Shown: positions 1 to 8,432 of the stretch, piece after piece | Position numbering within the stretch: position 1 is the stretch's first letter | Layout: each line of letters starts with the position of its first letter | From: Methylobacterium oryzihabitans | GTDB lineage: Bacteria > Pseudomonadota > Alphaproteobacteria > Rhizobiales > Beijerinckiaceae | NCBI RefSeq assembly: GCF_004004555.2 | Contig: NZ_SACP01000010.1 | Span: 124,001 to 188,000, forward strand | Direction: 5' to 3' | DNA length: 64,000 nt | The notes under the pieces: model-generated | Told to the model about the DNA's origin: nothing | What the model saw: the letters and a program-made list of their open reading frames with translations, nothing else | The model's database searches: none | Made by a program: the position numbers and the translations under genes

Positions 1-119
1 CGGCCCTGATCGGCGCCGCCCCGGCGGTGGTCGTCGGCGGCGTCGCCACCCTCGTGGTGGCGGGGCTGTGGGGCAGGCTGTTTCCCGCCCTGCGGGCGCG
101 GGACCGGCTGATCGCGTGA
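1..119 (+). CDS. C-terminal end of a membrane transporter, probably MFS (5' end outside window)
   Basis: Only the last 38 codons are present, ending at the TGA at 117-119. The translated tail is a Gly/Ala/Val-rich hydrophobic helix followed by a short basic end (GRLFPALRARDRLIA). This is how many major facilitator superfamily exporters end, with a last membrane helix and a short Arg-rich cytoplasmic tail. No substrate can be inferred from so short a piece. It is transcribed towards the GFA-like gene, which lies on the other strand. Confidence 0.5.
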   Translation, partial: ALIGAAPAVVVGGVATLVVAGLWGRLFPALRARDRLIA

Positions 120-435
120 GGCTCGCCATTGCGCCGAGGCGGGATCGGCCTTACCTTGGGCGTGGACCCGCGGACTGGCATTCCGCGGATCCTCTTTTCT
201 GGATGGTTACCAGATTGCGAGCGTGATGGTCACTGACCATCCGCTCGCGTTCCTGGCGACGGTGACCGTCAGGATCGGGAACCCGATCACATCTCTCACC
301 CCCTTCCCCTTTTGGGCCTGCTCGAAGGCGGCAGCCGGCGAACGCTGCCGCGGGTCCCCATGCCCAGGGACTGTCGCGGAGAGGAAGGTCCATCCAGCGC
401 GGGGATCCTGGCGAAAGTCTTTTACTGACGCAAGG
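120..435. other. Intergenic region between convergent genes, with a hairpin
   Basis: No convincing gene. The clearest structure is an inverted repeat at 217-248 (gcgagcg-n-gatggtca pairing with tgaccatc-n-gctcgc, one bulged T), about 100 bp after the permease stop. A second small palindrome, gacggtgaccgtc, lies near 259-271. Either could end transcription, but neither has a T-tract. Lower GC around 180-215 and 300-315 marks it as non-coding. Confidence 0.4.
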
Positions 436-825
436 TCATTGCCGTGCAGTCGTCTCCGCTCCGTCGTCAAAGTCGTCCCATTCCGCCTTCGACGCCACGA
501 ACAGGTGCCGGCCGACCCGGGACGGGATCGGCTCGTCGAACGATCCGGCCGGAATCCACATCGCGTCGCCGGTTCGCATGAGGTTCGGCACCGTGCTGCC
601 GCAGACGGTGCAGAAGTCGTTGCGGTAGCCGGTCTCGCGCACGAACGAGCGGATCAGCGCCTCGCCGCGCAGCCATCGGAACTGACGAAGGGGCACCACC
701 AGCGCGGTGTGGTGGGACGAGCCGGTCACCTTCCGGCACAGCGAGCAATGGCATTGATAGAGGTCGGGAAGCGGCTCCTCGACGCCGAACCCGACCTTGC
801 CGCAGAGGCAGGACCCGCTGGCCAT
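436..825 (-). CDS. GFA/CENP-V family zinc-binding protein
   Basis: A 129-residue single-domain protein of the GFA family (glutathione-dependent formaldehyde-activating enzyme-like). The zinc ligands are in the usual order: CLCG near the N-terminus, the CHCSLC cluster around residues 26-31, and FCTVCGS around residues 72-78. In the founding protein the fold binds S-hydroxymethylglutathione, but most members have no proven reaction. Catalysis of formaldehyde-glutathione adduct formation is therefore not claimed. The ATG start gives the normal family length. The gene stands alone; its left neighbour is convergent. Confidence 0.85.
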   Translation of the reverse strand: MASGSCLCGKVGFGVEEPLPDLYQCHCSLCRKVTGSSHHTALVVPLRQFRWLRGEALIRSFVRETGYRNDFCTVCGSTVPNLMRTGDAMWIPAGSFDEPIPSRVGRHLFVASKAEWDDFDDGAETTARQ

Positions 826-900
826 GGCTGAACTCTCCCGAAAACCGCGTGCGGAGCTACGCCGACCCGTCGACGCGGCGCAACCCTCGGCGGGACGGGC

Positions 901-2283
901 TCAGGCCCCGGCGCGATGCAGGCCCAGCACCCGGGCGGCGCGCTCCCGCGGCGGGGCGTCTCGACGGCCATCGGCGACCGCCGCGCGGGCGGCGTCGACG
1001 GCGAGGATCAGGGCGCTGATCGTGCCGACATCGGTGGCGTGGTCGCGGGCGTGGCGCACCCCATCGACCACGAGGCCGTCGATCTCGACCGCCAGGGCGG
1101 CCAGCACCGCGTCGTCGGTCGTGGCCCGGGCCTCGGCGAGGATCGCGAGCAGCCGGTCGAGCACCGCATCGACGCGGGCGCGCTTCTCGCGGGCGAGGCG
1201 CTGGCCGATCCAGGCACCGGCCGAGCCGAGTCCGCCGCCGAGGAAGGCGAACAGGTAGACCCAGTCCTCGTAGCGCTGGAGCAGGGTCTGCTGCTCGCGC
1301 TCGAAATAGTCGACCGCGCCGGGATGGATCGGCAGCCGGGCGCTCGTCGCCGCCGCGGTGCTGTCGAAGGCGGGCGCCTTCATCAGGTTGGCGCTCGGCG
1401 TCGTCGCGGCGAGGCGCGAGCGCAGCTCGAACAGGTGCTGGGTCACCAGGGCGGCGTCGTCGCGGTCGAGGCCGGCCCGGGCCATCAGCCGGTAGGAGGC
1501 GCCGACGGTGCGGACATCCTCAGCCGGGCGGGCCGGACGGCCGCCGAAAGTGCCGGGTGCGATCGTCACCGGCTGCAACGCGGGCAGGCGCTGCACGATC
1601 GCCTCGCCGTCCGGCACCGCCAGCAGCGTCGCCTCGCGCCCGGCCGAGGCCGCTTCCACCGCCCGCACGAGGTGGGCGGCCTGGGCCGAGGACGGCGCGG
1701 CGACGATCGCCGCCGCATCGATCCGCCCGGAGGCCAGGGCCGCCGCGACCTCGTCGAGGCGAAGCGGCACGACGGCGACCGCGCCGGGCGTGCCGGCCTG
1801 CCCCGCGGGGGCCGCGGCGAGATCGTAGAAGCCGAGCAGCCCGGCCAGGAAGGCGTGGTCGGCGCCGTGGCGGGCGACGAGCCCGAGGCGCCGGCCGCCG
1901 AGATCGGGCAGGCTGCGCAGGTCGCTGCCGCCCGGTGCGGCGATCACCAGGGCCTCCTCGCTCAGCACCGCGAGGGTCAGGCCGTTCTCGGGCAGGCGCA
2001 CGTCCGGCCGCACCACCGCGAGGTCGGCCCGGCCGGACTGGAGGGCCGCGGCGCTCTCGCGCACGTCGTCGCCATGGACAACCCGCAGGCGTATATCCTC
2101 GTGGTTGCGGGCCAGGGCGGCGGCGTAGGCGTCGAGAAGATGCGCCTCGACGCCGTCGCGCGGCCCGACCGCCACCGTCAGCACCGGCGGGCGGGAGAGC
2201 CAGACTCCCAGGCCGGCCAGGGCCGCGACGACGAGGCCGGCGATCACCCAGGAGGATAGCCGTCTGTGCAGTGGCGCCGTCAT
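901..2283 (-). CDS. TAXI-family TRAP solute-binding protein, membrane-anchored with C-terminal helix
   Basis: The start was placed at the ATG at 2283, just before a basic stretch and an uncleaved-looking membrane segment (residues 13-30); the frame stays open further upstream, but there it runs antisense to recX. Residues 34-310 fit a periplasmic TAXI-type binding protein (LTVAVGP start, an AALQSGRADLAVVRPD segment, and LRLDEVAAALASGRIDAAAIV). Unlike secreted TRAP receptors it has a second membrane helix (about 342-360) and a 100-residue Ala/Arg-rich cytoplasmic tail. No TRAP permease gene lies next to it, so a sensory or orphan role is possible. It diverges from recX, with overlapping 5' ends. 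Confidence 0.75.
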   Translation of the reverse strand: MTAPLHRRLSSWVIAGLVVAALAGLGVWLSRPPVLTVAVGPRDGVEAHLLDAYAAALARNHEDIRLRVVHGDDVRESAAALQSGRADLAVVRPDVRLPENGLTLAVLSEEALVIAAPGGSDLRSLPDLGGRRLGLVARHGADHAFLAGLLGFYDLAAAPAGQAGTPGAVAVVPLRLDEVAAALASGRIDAAAIVAAPSSAQAAHLVRAVEAASAGREATLLAVPDGEAIVQRLPALQPVTIAPGTFGGRPARPAEDVRTVGASYRLMARAGLDRDDAALVTQHLFELRSRLAATTPSANLMKAPAFDSTAAATSARLPIHPGAVDYFEREQQTLLQRYEDWVYLFAFLGGGLGSAGAWIGQRLAREKRARVDAVLDRLLAILAEARATTDDAVLAALAVEIDGLVVDGVRHARDHATDVGTISALILAVDAARAAVADGRRDAPPRERAARVLGLHRAGA

Positions 2284-2922
2284 CGATCCCCGTCCGAGGC
2301 CGGCCGGTCGCGCGGGCCGGAACCGCCCAAGGATGAAGCGGGCGCGGATGGCGGTTTGAGGGCGAGGCGTCCGGGGAGGACGGCGGAGGACGGCGCGCGG
2401 CCGGTGCGCCCGATCACCCAGGCCGGCCTCGAACGCTCGGCGCTGCACTACCTCGAACGCTACGCCGCCTCGGCCGAGATGCTGCGCCGGGTCCTGCTGC
2501 GCCGGGTCGAGACGCGCTGCCGCGCCGGGGCCGGCGAGCCGGAGGCGTTCCGCGCCATGGTCGAGGCGGTGGTGGAGCGCGCCTGCCGCGCCGGCCTCGT
2601 CGACGACGCGACCTTCGCCCAGGCCAAGGTCCGCTCCCTGCGCCGCCGGGGCGGCTCGGCCCGGGCCATCGCCGCCAAGCTTGCCGCCAAGGGAGTCGAT
2701 CGCGACACCGTCGGCGAGGCGCTGGCGGCGGAGACCGGCGAGGACGACGAGGAGAATGCCGCCCGCACCCTCGCCCGCCGCAAGCGGCTCGGGCCGTGGC
2801 GCCGGGGGACGGCGACGCCGGAGGGCCGCGCCCGCGAACTCGCCGCGATGGCCCGGGCCGGCTTCGGCTTCGACCTCGCCCGCCGGGTGATCGACGGGCC
2901 CGGCGACGAGGAGACGGGTTGA
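2266..2922 (+). CDS. recX: RecX family regulatory protein
   Basis: A basic, Arg-rich protein of up to 218 residues. From about residue 48 (RPITQAGLERSALHYLERY) it has the helical repeats of RecX, which binds RecA filaments and limits RecA recombinase and coprotease activity. The GTG at 2266 is preceded by GGAGG (2251-2255, 10 nt away), but this start overlaps the divergent TAXI gene by 18 bp. The GTG at 2404 would begin exactly at the conserved region, so the first 46 residues are uncertain. recA is not adjacent; recX is often unlinked from recA in alphaproteobacteria. Confidence 0.8.
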   Translation: MQWRRHRSPSEAGRSRGPEPPKDEAGADGGLRARRPGRTAEDGARPVRPITQAGLERSALHYLERYAASAEMLRRVLLRRVETRCRAGAGEPEAFRAMVEAVVERACRAGLVDDATFAQAKVRSLRRRGGSARAIAAKLAAKGVDRDTVGEALAAETGEDDEENAARTLARRKRLGPWRRGTATPEGRARELAAMARAGFGFDLARRVIDGPGDEETG

Positions 2923-2992
2923 CGTCGGGGATCGCCCCCTAGGTTCCGGAGCGGCGGGGCCGCGTGGCAGCCCGCCGGCAGGAGATTCCAGC

Positions 2993-3421
2993 ATGAACCG
3001 CAAGGCGAGCGCCGTCTGGCAGGGCAGCGGCAAGGACGGCAAGGGCCGGCTCACGACGCAGTCCGGCGTCCTGTCCGAGAATCCCTACGGCTTCAACACC
3101 CGCTTCGAGAACGAGCCGGGCACCAATCCCGAGGAGCTGATCGCCGCGGCCCATGCCGGCTGCTTCACCATGGCGCTGGCGTTCCAGCTCCAGGGCGCCG
3201 GCTTCACCGCCAACGAGATGCGCACCGAGGCGGTCGTCACCCTGGAAAAGGACGGCGATGGCTTCACCATCACCCGATCGGCCCTGACCCTCACCGCCGA
3301 CATCCCGGGCATCGACAAGGCGAAGTTCGACGAGCTCGCCGGCGTGGCCGAGAAGAACTGCCCGGTCTCGAAGGTGCTCAACGCCAAGATCAGCCTCGAC
3401 GCGACCCTCAAGGGCGCGTAG
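2993..3421 (+). CDS. osmC: OsmC family organic hydroperoxide reductase
   Basis: 142 residues, the usual OsmC length. The two redox-active cysteines are in their family contexts: C57 in AAHAGCFTMAL and C123 in ENCPVSKVL. OsmC proteins reduce organic hydroperoxides in the cytoplasm using these thiols, and the EELIAAAHAGC segment is diagnostic of the OsmC rather than the Ohr branch. An AGGAG ribosome-binding site precedes the ATG. The gene stands alone 70 bp after recX. No EcfG-type promoter is visible in that gap. Confidence 0.92.
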   Translation: MNRKASAVWQGSGKDGKGRLTTQSGVLSENPYGFNTRFENEPGTNPEELIAAAHAGCFTMALAFQLQGAGFTANEMRTEAVVTLEKDGDGFTITRSALTLTADIPGIDKAKFDELAGVAEKNCPVSKVLNAKISLDATLKGA

Positions 3422-3544
3422 GCGGGGGCGCTCCGGGTCCTCCGAGCCCGGCGGCCGAGGATCCGGTTGCAGTGATGGTCCGGCGCGAGGATCGCGCCGG
3501 CTCCTGACTTGGACATCCCCGTTTCGGAACGGCGCCGGCCCCGC

Positions 3545-4375
3545 TCAGCGCGGCTCCCGCCGCATGAAGGCGCGCAACTCGGCCCCGGACGCCGCCTCGG
3601 CGGCGTAGGTGAAGCTGCCATGGTCCTTCACCTCGCGGGCGGCGCGCAGGAACCCGCCGAGGGCGGCGCGGGCGAAGGAGCCGCCGACGCTGATCCGCTT
3701 GACCCCGGCCTGCGCGAGGTCGTCGACCGTGAACGCCGCGCCGGCAAGACCCATGACGACGTTCACCGGGCGCGAGACCGCGGCGCAGACGGCGCGGATC
3801 GCCGCCAGATCCGGCAGGCCCGGCGCGTAGAGCACGTCGGCGCCGGCGGCCTCGAAGGCCTGGAGCCGGCGGATCGTGTCGTCGAGGTCGGGCCGGCCGT
3901 TGAGAAAGTTCTCGGCCCGCGCGGTGAGCAGGAAGGGGTGGCGCCGCGCCGCCTCCGCCGCGGCGGCGACCCGCTCGACCGCAAGGGAGAGGTCGAAGAT
4001 CGGCGAAGCGGGGTCGCCGGTGGCGTCCTCGATCGACCCGCCGACGAGGCCGGCCGCGGCGGCCAGCGCGATCGTCTCGGCGCAGGTCTCCGGGTCGCGC
4101 CCGAACCCGTCCTCGAGGTCGGCCGAGACCGGCAGGTCGGTGGCCTCGACGATCGCCCGGGCGTTCGCGATCACGCCCTCGCGGGTGAGGGACGCGGCGG
4201 AATCGAGCGTGCCGAGCGAGAAGGCGTAGCCGGCGCTCGTGGTCGCCAGGGCCTCGAAGCCGAGGCCGGCGAGGATCCGGGCCGAGCCGGCATCCCAGGG
4301 ATTGGGGATCACGAAGGCGCCGGGGCGCCGGTGCAGAGCCGCGAAGACCCGGTGCTTGTCCGACTGGCTCGACAT
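3545..4375 (-). CDS. Isocitrate lyase/PEP mutase superfamily protein
   Basis: 276 residues counted from the ATG at 4375 (MSSQSDKHRVF). The frame is open for 21 more codons upstream, but those do not resemble the family. It has the PEP mutase/isocitrate lyase TIM-barrel signatures: a VIPNPWDAGSARIL start, VSADLEDGFG with metal-binding acidic residues, and LTARAENFL. The classical isocitrate lyase KKCGH active-site motif is absent, as in the carboxyphosphonoenolpyruvate mutase-like subgroup (methylisocitrate lyase, oxaloacetate hydrolase and unknown C-C bond cleaving enzymes). The exact substrate cannot be told. Confidence 0.82.
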   Translation of the reverse strand: MSSQSDKHRVFAALHRRPGAFVIPNPWDAGSARILAGLGFEALATTSAGYAFSLGTLDSAASLTREGVIANARAIVEATDLPVSADLEDGFGRDPETCAETIALAAAAGLVGGSIEDATGDPASPIFDLSLAVERVAAAAEAARRHPFLLTARAENFLNGRPDLDDTIRRLQAFEAAGADVLYAPGLPDLAAIRAVCAAVSRPVNVVMGLAGAAFTVDDLAQAGVKRISVGGSFARAALGGFLRAAREVKDHGSFTYAAEAASGAELRAFMRREPR

Positions 4376-4397
4376 CGTGGCGCTCCCCGTCTGGCGC

Positions 4398-5375
4398 TCA
4401 GCCGCCGAATCGCTCCGCCCGCCCGTGCGGCGCATCATAGTCCAGCGCCGGACCCAAGGGTACGATGCCGGTCGGATTGATGGTCGGGTGGCTCTCGTAG
4501 TAGTGCCGCTTGATGTGGGTCAGGTCCACGGTCTGGGCGATGCCGGGAGTCTGGTACAGGTCGCGCAGGTAGGGCGCGAGGTTCGGGTAGTCGGCGATCC
4601 GCTGGCGGTTGCACTTGAAATGCCCGACATAGACTGGGTCGAACCGTACCAGCGTGGTGAACAGGCGGATGTCGGCCTCGGTCAGGCGGTCGCCGAACAG
4701 GTAGCGGCCGGCATCGAGGCGGGCGTCGAGGGCGTCGAGTTCCTCGAACAGGGCCGTGCACGCCTCCTCGTAGGCCGCCTGGGCGGTGGCGAAGCCGGCC
4801 TTGTAGACGCCGTTGTTGACCCGGTCGTAGACCCGGGCGTTCAGCGCGTCGATCCCGTCGCGCAGGTCGTCCGGGTAAAGGTCCGGCCCGGTGTCGGGGA
4901 AGGCGGCGTTGAGCATCCGGACGATCTCGGCCGATTCGTTCGACACGATCGTGCCGCGGACCTTGTCCCACAGCACCGGCACGGTCACCCGGCCGGTATA
5001 ATGCGGGTCGGCCGCGAGATAGACCTCGTAGAGGCGGCGCGCGCCGTGGATGGGATCCGGCGTCGCGCCCGGGCTGTCGCCGAACACCCAGCCCTCTTCG
5101 CCCATGTGGGGATCGACCACCGAGACGGAGATCGCCTCGTCCAGCCCCTTGAGGGCGCGCACGATCAGGGTGCGGTGGGCCCACGGGCAGGCGAGGGAGA
5201 CGTAGAGGTGGTAGCGCCCGGCCTCGGCCGGGAAGCCGCCCTCGCCGCTCGGCCCCGGGCTGCCGTCCCGGGTGATCCAGTTGCGGTAGGCGGAGTCCTT
5301 GCGCACGAAGCGCCCGCCCGTCTGCTTGGTGTCGTACCAGGTGTCCTGCCAGACGCCGTCCACCAGCAAGCCCAT
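4398..5375 (-). CDS. Glutathionyl-hydroquinone reductase (Xi-class glutathione transferase)
   Basis: 325 residues, the normal length for the YqjG/ECM4/PcpF family. The N-terminal thioredoxin-like domain carries the catalytic cysteine C63 in SLACPWAHRTL. Family blocks GWVFGD, VPVLWDK and IVSNESAEIVRMLN follow, then the all-alpha domain with GDRLTEADIRLFTTLVRFD. These enzymes remove glutathione from glutathionyl-hydroquinones in the cytoplasm and help detoxify quinones. It is co-directional with the PEP mutase-like gene 22 bp downstream, so the two may share a transcript. Confidence 0.9.
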   Translation of the reverse strand: MGLLVDGVWQDTWYDTKQTGGRFVRKDSAYRNWITRDGSPGPSGEGGFPAEAGRYHLYVSLACPWAHRTLIVRALKGLDEAISVSVVDPHMGEEGWVFGDSPGATPDPIHGARRLYEVYLAADPHYTGRVTVPVLWDKVRGTIVSNESAEIVRMLNAAFPDTGPDLYPDDLRDGIDALNARVYDRVNNGVYKAGFATAQAAYEEACTALFEELDALDARLDAGRYLFGDRLTEADIRLFTTLVRFDPVYVGHFKCNRQRIADYPNLAPYLRDLYQTPGIAQTVDLTHIKRHYYESHPTINPTGIVPLGPALDYDAPHGRAERFGG

Positions 5376-5460
5376 CTGTCGGTCTCCGGTTGCCGCGGAT
5401 TTGTTCCCTGGCGATCCGCTCTCGCGGGAAGGTGGGGCGCAAAGGCGGCCGCGGGAAGGT

Positions 5461-6384
5461 TCACGCGGGAAGGGCCTGTGCCCTCCCGGCCGCCTCGACG
5501 TTGAACCCGTCCGCCGGCACCCGCCGCAGGAACCGCTCGGCGATCTCGACCAGCAGCAGGTGCGGGCGCACCCGGGCGACGTAGGCCCAGTCGAGGCTCG
5601 CCGACCAGACGAAATGCACCTCGCGAAAGCTCTCCGCGAGGAGCCCGGTGAGGAACAGGGGTGCGAAATGCGAGCAGGAATCGCCGAACAGCATCAGGGT
5701 GCGCGGGTCGGCGGCCGGGCCGTCGTTGCGGAACACGACATGGGCGCCGGAATGCAGGTCGGCGGCGCGGCCCTCGCGCTCGTGGCGCTCGACCAGGGGG
5801 TTGGCGTAGATCCGCACCGCGTCGCGCTGGATCGTCGCCACCCGCATGGTCTCGCGCGGGGGCGGGTCGAGCTTGGCGCCGAGGTCGTAGACGTCCTCGT
5901 GGTCGTGCTCGGGCCGGGCGAACAGGTCGGCGGGCGGCACGGCGCCCAGCGCCCGCATCACCTCGCCATAGCCGAGCCGGCAGCCCTCGGGGCTCCAGTG
6001 GGTGTCGGTGCGCAGGTAGAGCGGAGGGCCGGCGTTGCGGGCGGCCCGCAGCGGCCCGATGAGGTCGATCCACGCCCCGGCGGCGCGCGAGCGCGCCATG
6101 CGGGCGCCGAGGCGGCGGGCCGGCGACAGCGCCGGGTCGAGGGTCAGGCCGTCGAGGCGGTCGTCGTAGACGCTGAGCTTCTCCGGTACCACGACGTGAT
6201 GGCAGCGAAGGCCGAGCGCCGCCGCCCGGGCGGTGCGGCGCTCGATCAGCCGGCGCCAGCGCCACAGCCGCCACGCCCCGGCAAGGTCGGCGCGGTACTG
6301 CTCGCGCACCCGGTTGCTGCCCCCGACCAGGAACAGCCACCCATCCCGTCCGACATGGACGGCCTCGTCCGCCTCGCTGCTCAT
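5461..6384 (-). CDS. SGNH-like protein related to AlgX/AlgJ O-acetyltransferases
   Basis: 307 residues from the ATG at 6384. Two motifs place it among AlgX/AlgJ-type SGNH acyltransferases: DTHWSPEG (residues about 123-130) with the Asp-His pair, and LFGDSCS carrying the nucleophile serine. The N-terminal GRDGWLFLVGG block is also typical. Such proteins O-acetylate polysaccharides in the periplasm, but this one has no obvious signal peptide and no MBOAT acetyl donor or exopolysaccharide gene beside it. A cytoplasmic or unconventional role cannot be excluded. The C-terminus ends in Ala-rich sequence with no extra domain. Confidence 0.7.
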   Translation of the reverse strand: MSSEADEAVHVGRDGWLFLVGGSNRVREQYRADLAGAWRLWRWRRLIERRTARAAALGLRCHHVVVPEKLSVYDDRLDGLTLDPALSPARRLGARMARSRAAGAWIDLIGPLRAARNAGPPLYLRTDTHWSPEGCRLGYGEVMRALGAVPPADLFARPEHDHEDVYDLGAKLDPPPRETMRVATIQRDAVRIYANPLVERHEREGRAADLHSGAHVVFRNDGPAADPRTLMLFGDSCSHFAPLFLTGLLAESFREVHFVWSASLDWAYVARVRPHLLLVEIAERFLRRVPADGFNVEAAGRAQALPA

Positions 6385-6486
6385 GCGGCCGTGTAGACGG
6401 CGGGGACCCGGCTGAACAGTGCCGGGCGCGCCCCTGGTGGTGCGCCCCTGGCGAAGCGGGGCGGCTGCGCCATCTTGGCCGGGACG

Positions 6487-7005
6487 ATGCCGAACGATCC
6501 CCTGATCCTCACCCTCGGGATGGACGAGGCCGCCTTCGCGAGCTTCGACCGCCAGCGCCGGGCGTATTTTCCGCCCAAGCTGAACCACATCCCGGCGCAC
6601 GCGACGCTGTTCCACCACCTGCCGGGCGAGGAGGAGGCGGGCATTGCCCAAACGCTGATCGCGCTGGTGCGGACCGAGCCGCCGCCGGAGATCGCGGTCA
6701 CCGGCCTGCGCTTCACCGGGCGCGGCGTCGCCTACGTGCTGGAGTCCGGCCCGCTCGCCGCCCTGCGCGGCCGCCTCGCGAAGGAGTTCGCCCCGTGGCT
6801 GACGCCGCAGGACCGGCAGGGCTTCCGCCCGCACGTCACGGTGCAGAACAAGGTCGCGCCGGAGACCGCGCGGGCGCTGCACGCCGAGTTGCAGGCCGGC
6901 TTCGTGCCGTTCCGCTTCGCCGCGACCGGGCTGCTGCTGTGGCGCTACCTCGGAGGGCCGTGGGAGCCGCGCGGCCGGTTTGCCTTCGCGGGAGCGACGC
7001 CGTGA
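6487..7005 (+). CDS. 2H phosphoesterase (2'-5' RNA ligase family)
   Basis: 172 residues from the ATG at 6487; a TTG four codons earlier is possible. Both HxT motifs of the 2H superfamily are present: HATLFHHL near residue 38 and HVTVQNK near 118, with spacing as in LigT/ThpR-like proteins. Family members hydrolyse or form 2'-5' phosphodiester or cyclic phosphate bonds in RNA or nucleotides; the true substrate is unknown. The stop overlaps the GTG start of the following phosphatase gene by 4 bp, implying translational coupling. Confidence 0.82.
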   Translation: MPNDPLILTLGMDEAAFASFDRQRRAYFPPKLNHIPAHATLFHHLPGEEEAGIAQTLIALVRTEPPPEIAVTGLRFTGRGVAYVLESGPLAALRGRLAKEFAPWLTPQDRQGFRPHVTVQNKVAPETARALHAELQAGFVPFRFAATGLLLWRYLGGPWEPRGRFAFAGATP

Positions 7006-7745
7006 GCCTCGTCGACCGCCTGCCGATCCGCCACGCCACCGCCCTGTGGCTGCGGCTGCGGCTCAACGAGATCGGCCCGCTCGCCTCGCTGCTGGCGGTG
7101 AGCCTGTTCGGCTTCGGCTTCGTCAAGCTCGCCGGCGGGGTGAAGGACGGCGACACCACGGCGCTGGACGAGCGCATCCTGCTGGCGCTGCGCCATCCGG
7201 ACGACCTCGCCCGGCCGATCGGCCCGTCCTGGCTGCCCGAGACGATGCGCGACATCACCGCCTTCGGCAGCGTGTTCGGCATCGTCTACGTGACGGCCGG
7301 GGTCGTGCTCTACCTCGCGGTCACCGCCCGCTGGCGGGCGGCGCTGTTCGTGGTCGCGGCGATCGGCGGCGGCGAGATCCTGTCGACGGTGCTCAAGCTG
7401 TTCTTCCGGCGCCCGCGGCCGGACCTCGTGCCGCACGGCATGGAGACCTTCACGGCGAGCTTCCCGAGCGGCCACGCGATGCTGTCGGCGATCGCCTACC
7501 TGACCCTCGCGATCCTGCTCGCCCGGGTCGAGCGCGGGCGGCGGGTCAAGGCGTTCGTGATGACGCTCGGCGTGGTGACGACGCTGCTGGTCGGCGTGAG
7601 CCGGCTCTATCTCGGCGTGCACTGGCCGAGCGACGTGCTCGCCGGCTGGTGCATCGGCGCCGCCTGGGCGTCGCTGTGCTGGTTCGTGGCGCTCCAGCTC
7701 CAGCGCCGGGACGTAGTCGAGGCGCCGGATCCGCCGCCGCGATGA
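7002..7745 (+). CDS. PAP2 superfamily membrane phosphatase
   Basis: 247 residues from a GTG start overlapping the upstream stop. The three phosphatidate phosphatase motifs are intact: KLFFRRPRPD (K-x6-RP), FPSGHAML (PSGH) and SRLYLGVHWPSD (SR-x5-H-x3-D). They sit between five to six hydrophobic segments, beginning around residues 24-41. Such enzymes dephosphorylate lipid phosphates or undecaprenyl pyrophosphate at the outer face of the inner membrane. Which lipid is used here is not visible from the sequence. Confidence 0.88.
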   Translation: MSLVDRLPIRHATALWLRLRLNEIGPLASLLAVSLFGFGFVKLAGGVKDGDTTALDERILLALRHPDDLARPIGPSWLPETMRDITAFGSVFGIVYVTAGVVLYLAVTARWRAALFVVAAIGGGEILSTVLKLFFRRPRPDLVPHGMETFTASFPSGHAMLSAIAYLTLAILLARVERGRRVKAFVMTLGVVTTLLVGVSRLYLGVHWPSDVLAGWCIGAAWASLCWFVALQLQRRDVVEAPDPPPR

Positions 7746-7764
7746 GACCGCGGGCTCGCGCGCA

Positions 7765-7791
7765 GAAAAAAGGCCGCCCTCGCGGGCGGCC
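7765..7791 (-). terminator. Rho-independent terminator for leftward transcription
   Basis: A perfect 8-bp stem ggccgccc/gggcggcc with a TCGC loop (7772-7791). Six A residues precede it on the + strand, so a leftward transcript would end in a hairpin followed by UUUUUU. It lies about 150 bp past the TfoX-like gene and 20 bp past the convergent PAP2 gene. It may serve both, but only the leftward RNA gets the U-tract. Confidence 0.7.
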
Positions 7792-7945
7792 CGAAGTCTA
7801 GGGAGGAAACGCCCAAGGAGGGCGACACGGCCGCGACGCCATCGCGTCCGTGCGTGAAAACGTTTTCTCATGGTGCGCCGCACAACGCAACTGCGCTGAT
7901 GACGGGGCCGGATTGTTTCCCAAGCATGGCTGTCCCGGCGGCCGC

Positions 7946-8290
7946 TCAGGGCGCGGGCGCACGCCGCCGGCGCGGCCTCTTGGGCTTTGGCGGCGGCAGG
8001 GCGGCGGCGGTCGCCCGGAACAGCGCCGCGAGGGCGTCGCCGTCGTCCCACAGGTCGCCCTCGACCAGCAGCCACGGCTTGGCGCCCGGGAACGGATGCG
8101 CCTCCACTACGGAGGTCAGCTTTTCCCGCCCGGCGTGCGTCGGCTTGAGGTAGAGCCGGTCGTCGCAGACCAGCGCGACGGTGCGGCCTTCGCAATAGAC
8201 CGCGTACTCGCCGAACATCCGGCGGGCGCTCGGGGCCGCGGCGGCGGCCTGTTCGAGGATGAAGTCCACGGTGCTCTGCTGCGAGGCCAT
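7946..8290 (-). CDS. TfoX/Sxy N-terminal domain protein
   Basis: 114 residues from the ATG at 8290. The sequence STVDFILEQ...[27 protein letters not shown] is the TfoX N-terminal domain. In Haemophilus and Vibrio the full-length protein regulates competence, but stand-alone N-terminal domain proteins like this one are widespread with no proven role. The C-terminus is a basic Pro/Arg/Lys tail. Transcription runs into the terminator at 7765-7791. Confidence 0.82.
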   Translation of the reverse strand: MASQQSTVDFILEQAAAAAPSARRMFGEYAVYCEGRTVALVCDDRLYLKPTHAGREKLTSVVEAHPFPGAKPWLLVEGDLWDDGDALAALFRATAAALPPPKPKRPRRRRAPAP

Positions 8291-8432
8291 CAGGGGCGGT
8301 GTCCGGAGTCGGGGCAGCCGGAGCCTAGCGGCCGCCGGCCGGCCGGTGAAGCGTAACGGCCTGTCGGGACGCCCCTTGCCGCCGCGCCCCGGCTCTTCTA
8401 GCCAGGACCGACCCACCGGGAGGAGCACGGAC

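Noticed and set aside
380..400. String like the RNase P RNA start (gagaggaaggtcc)
   Set aside because: The rest of the conserved RNase P core (gggctcc and later helices) is not present around it.
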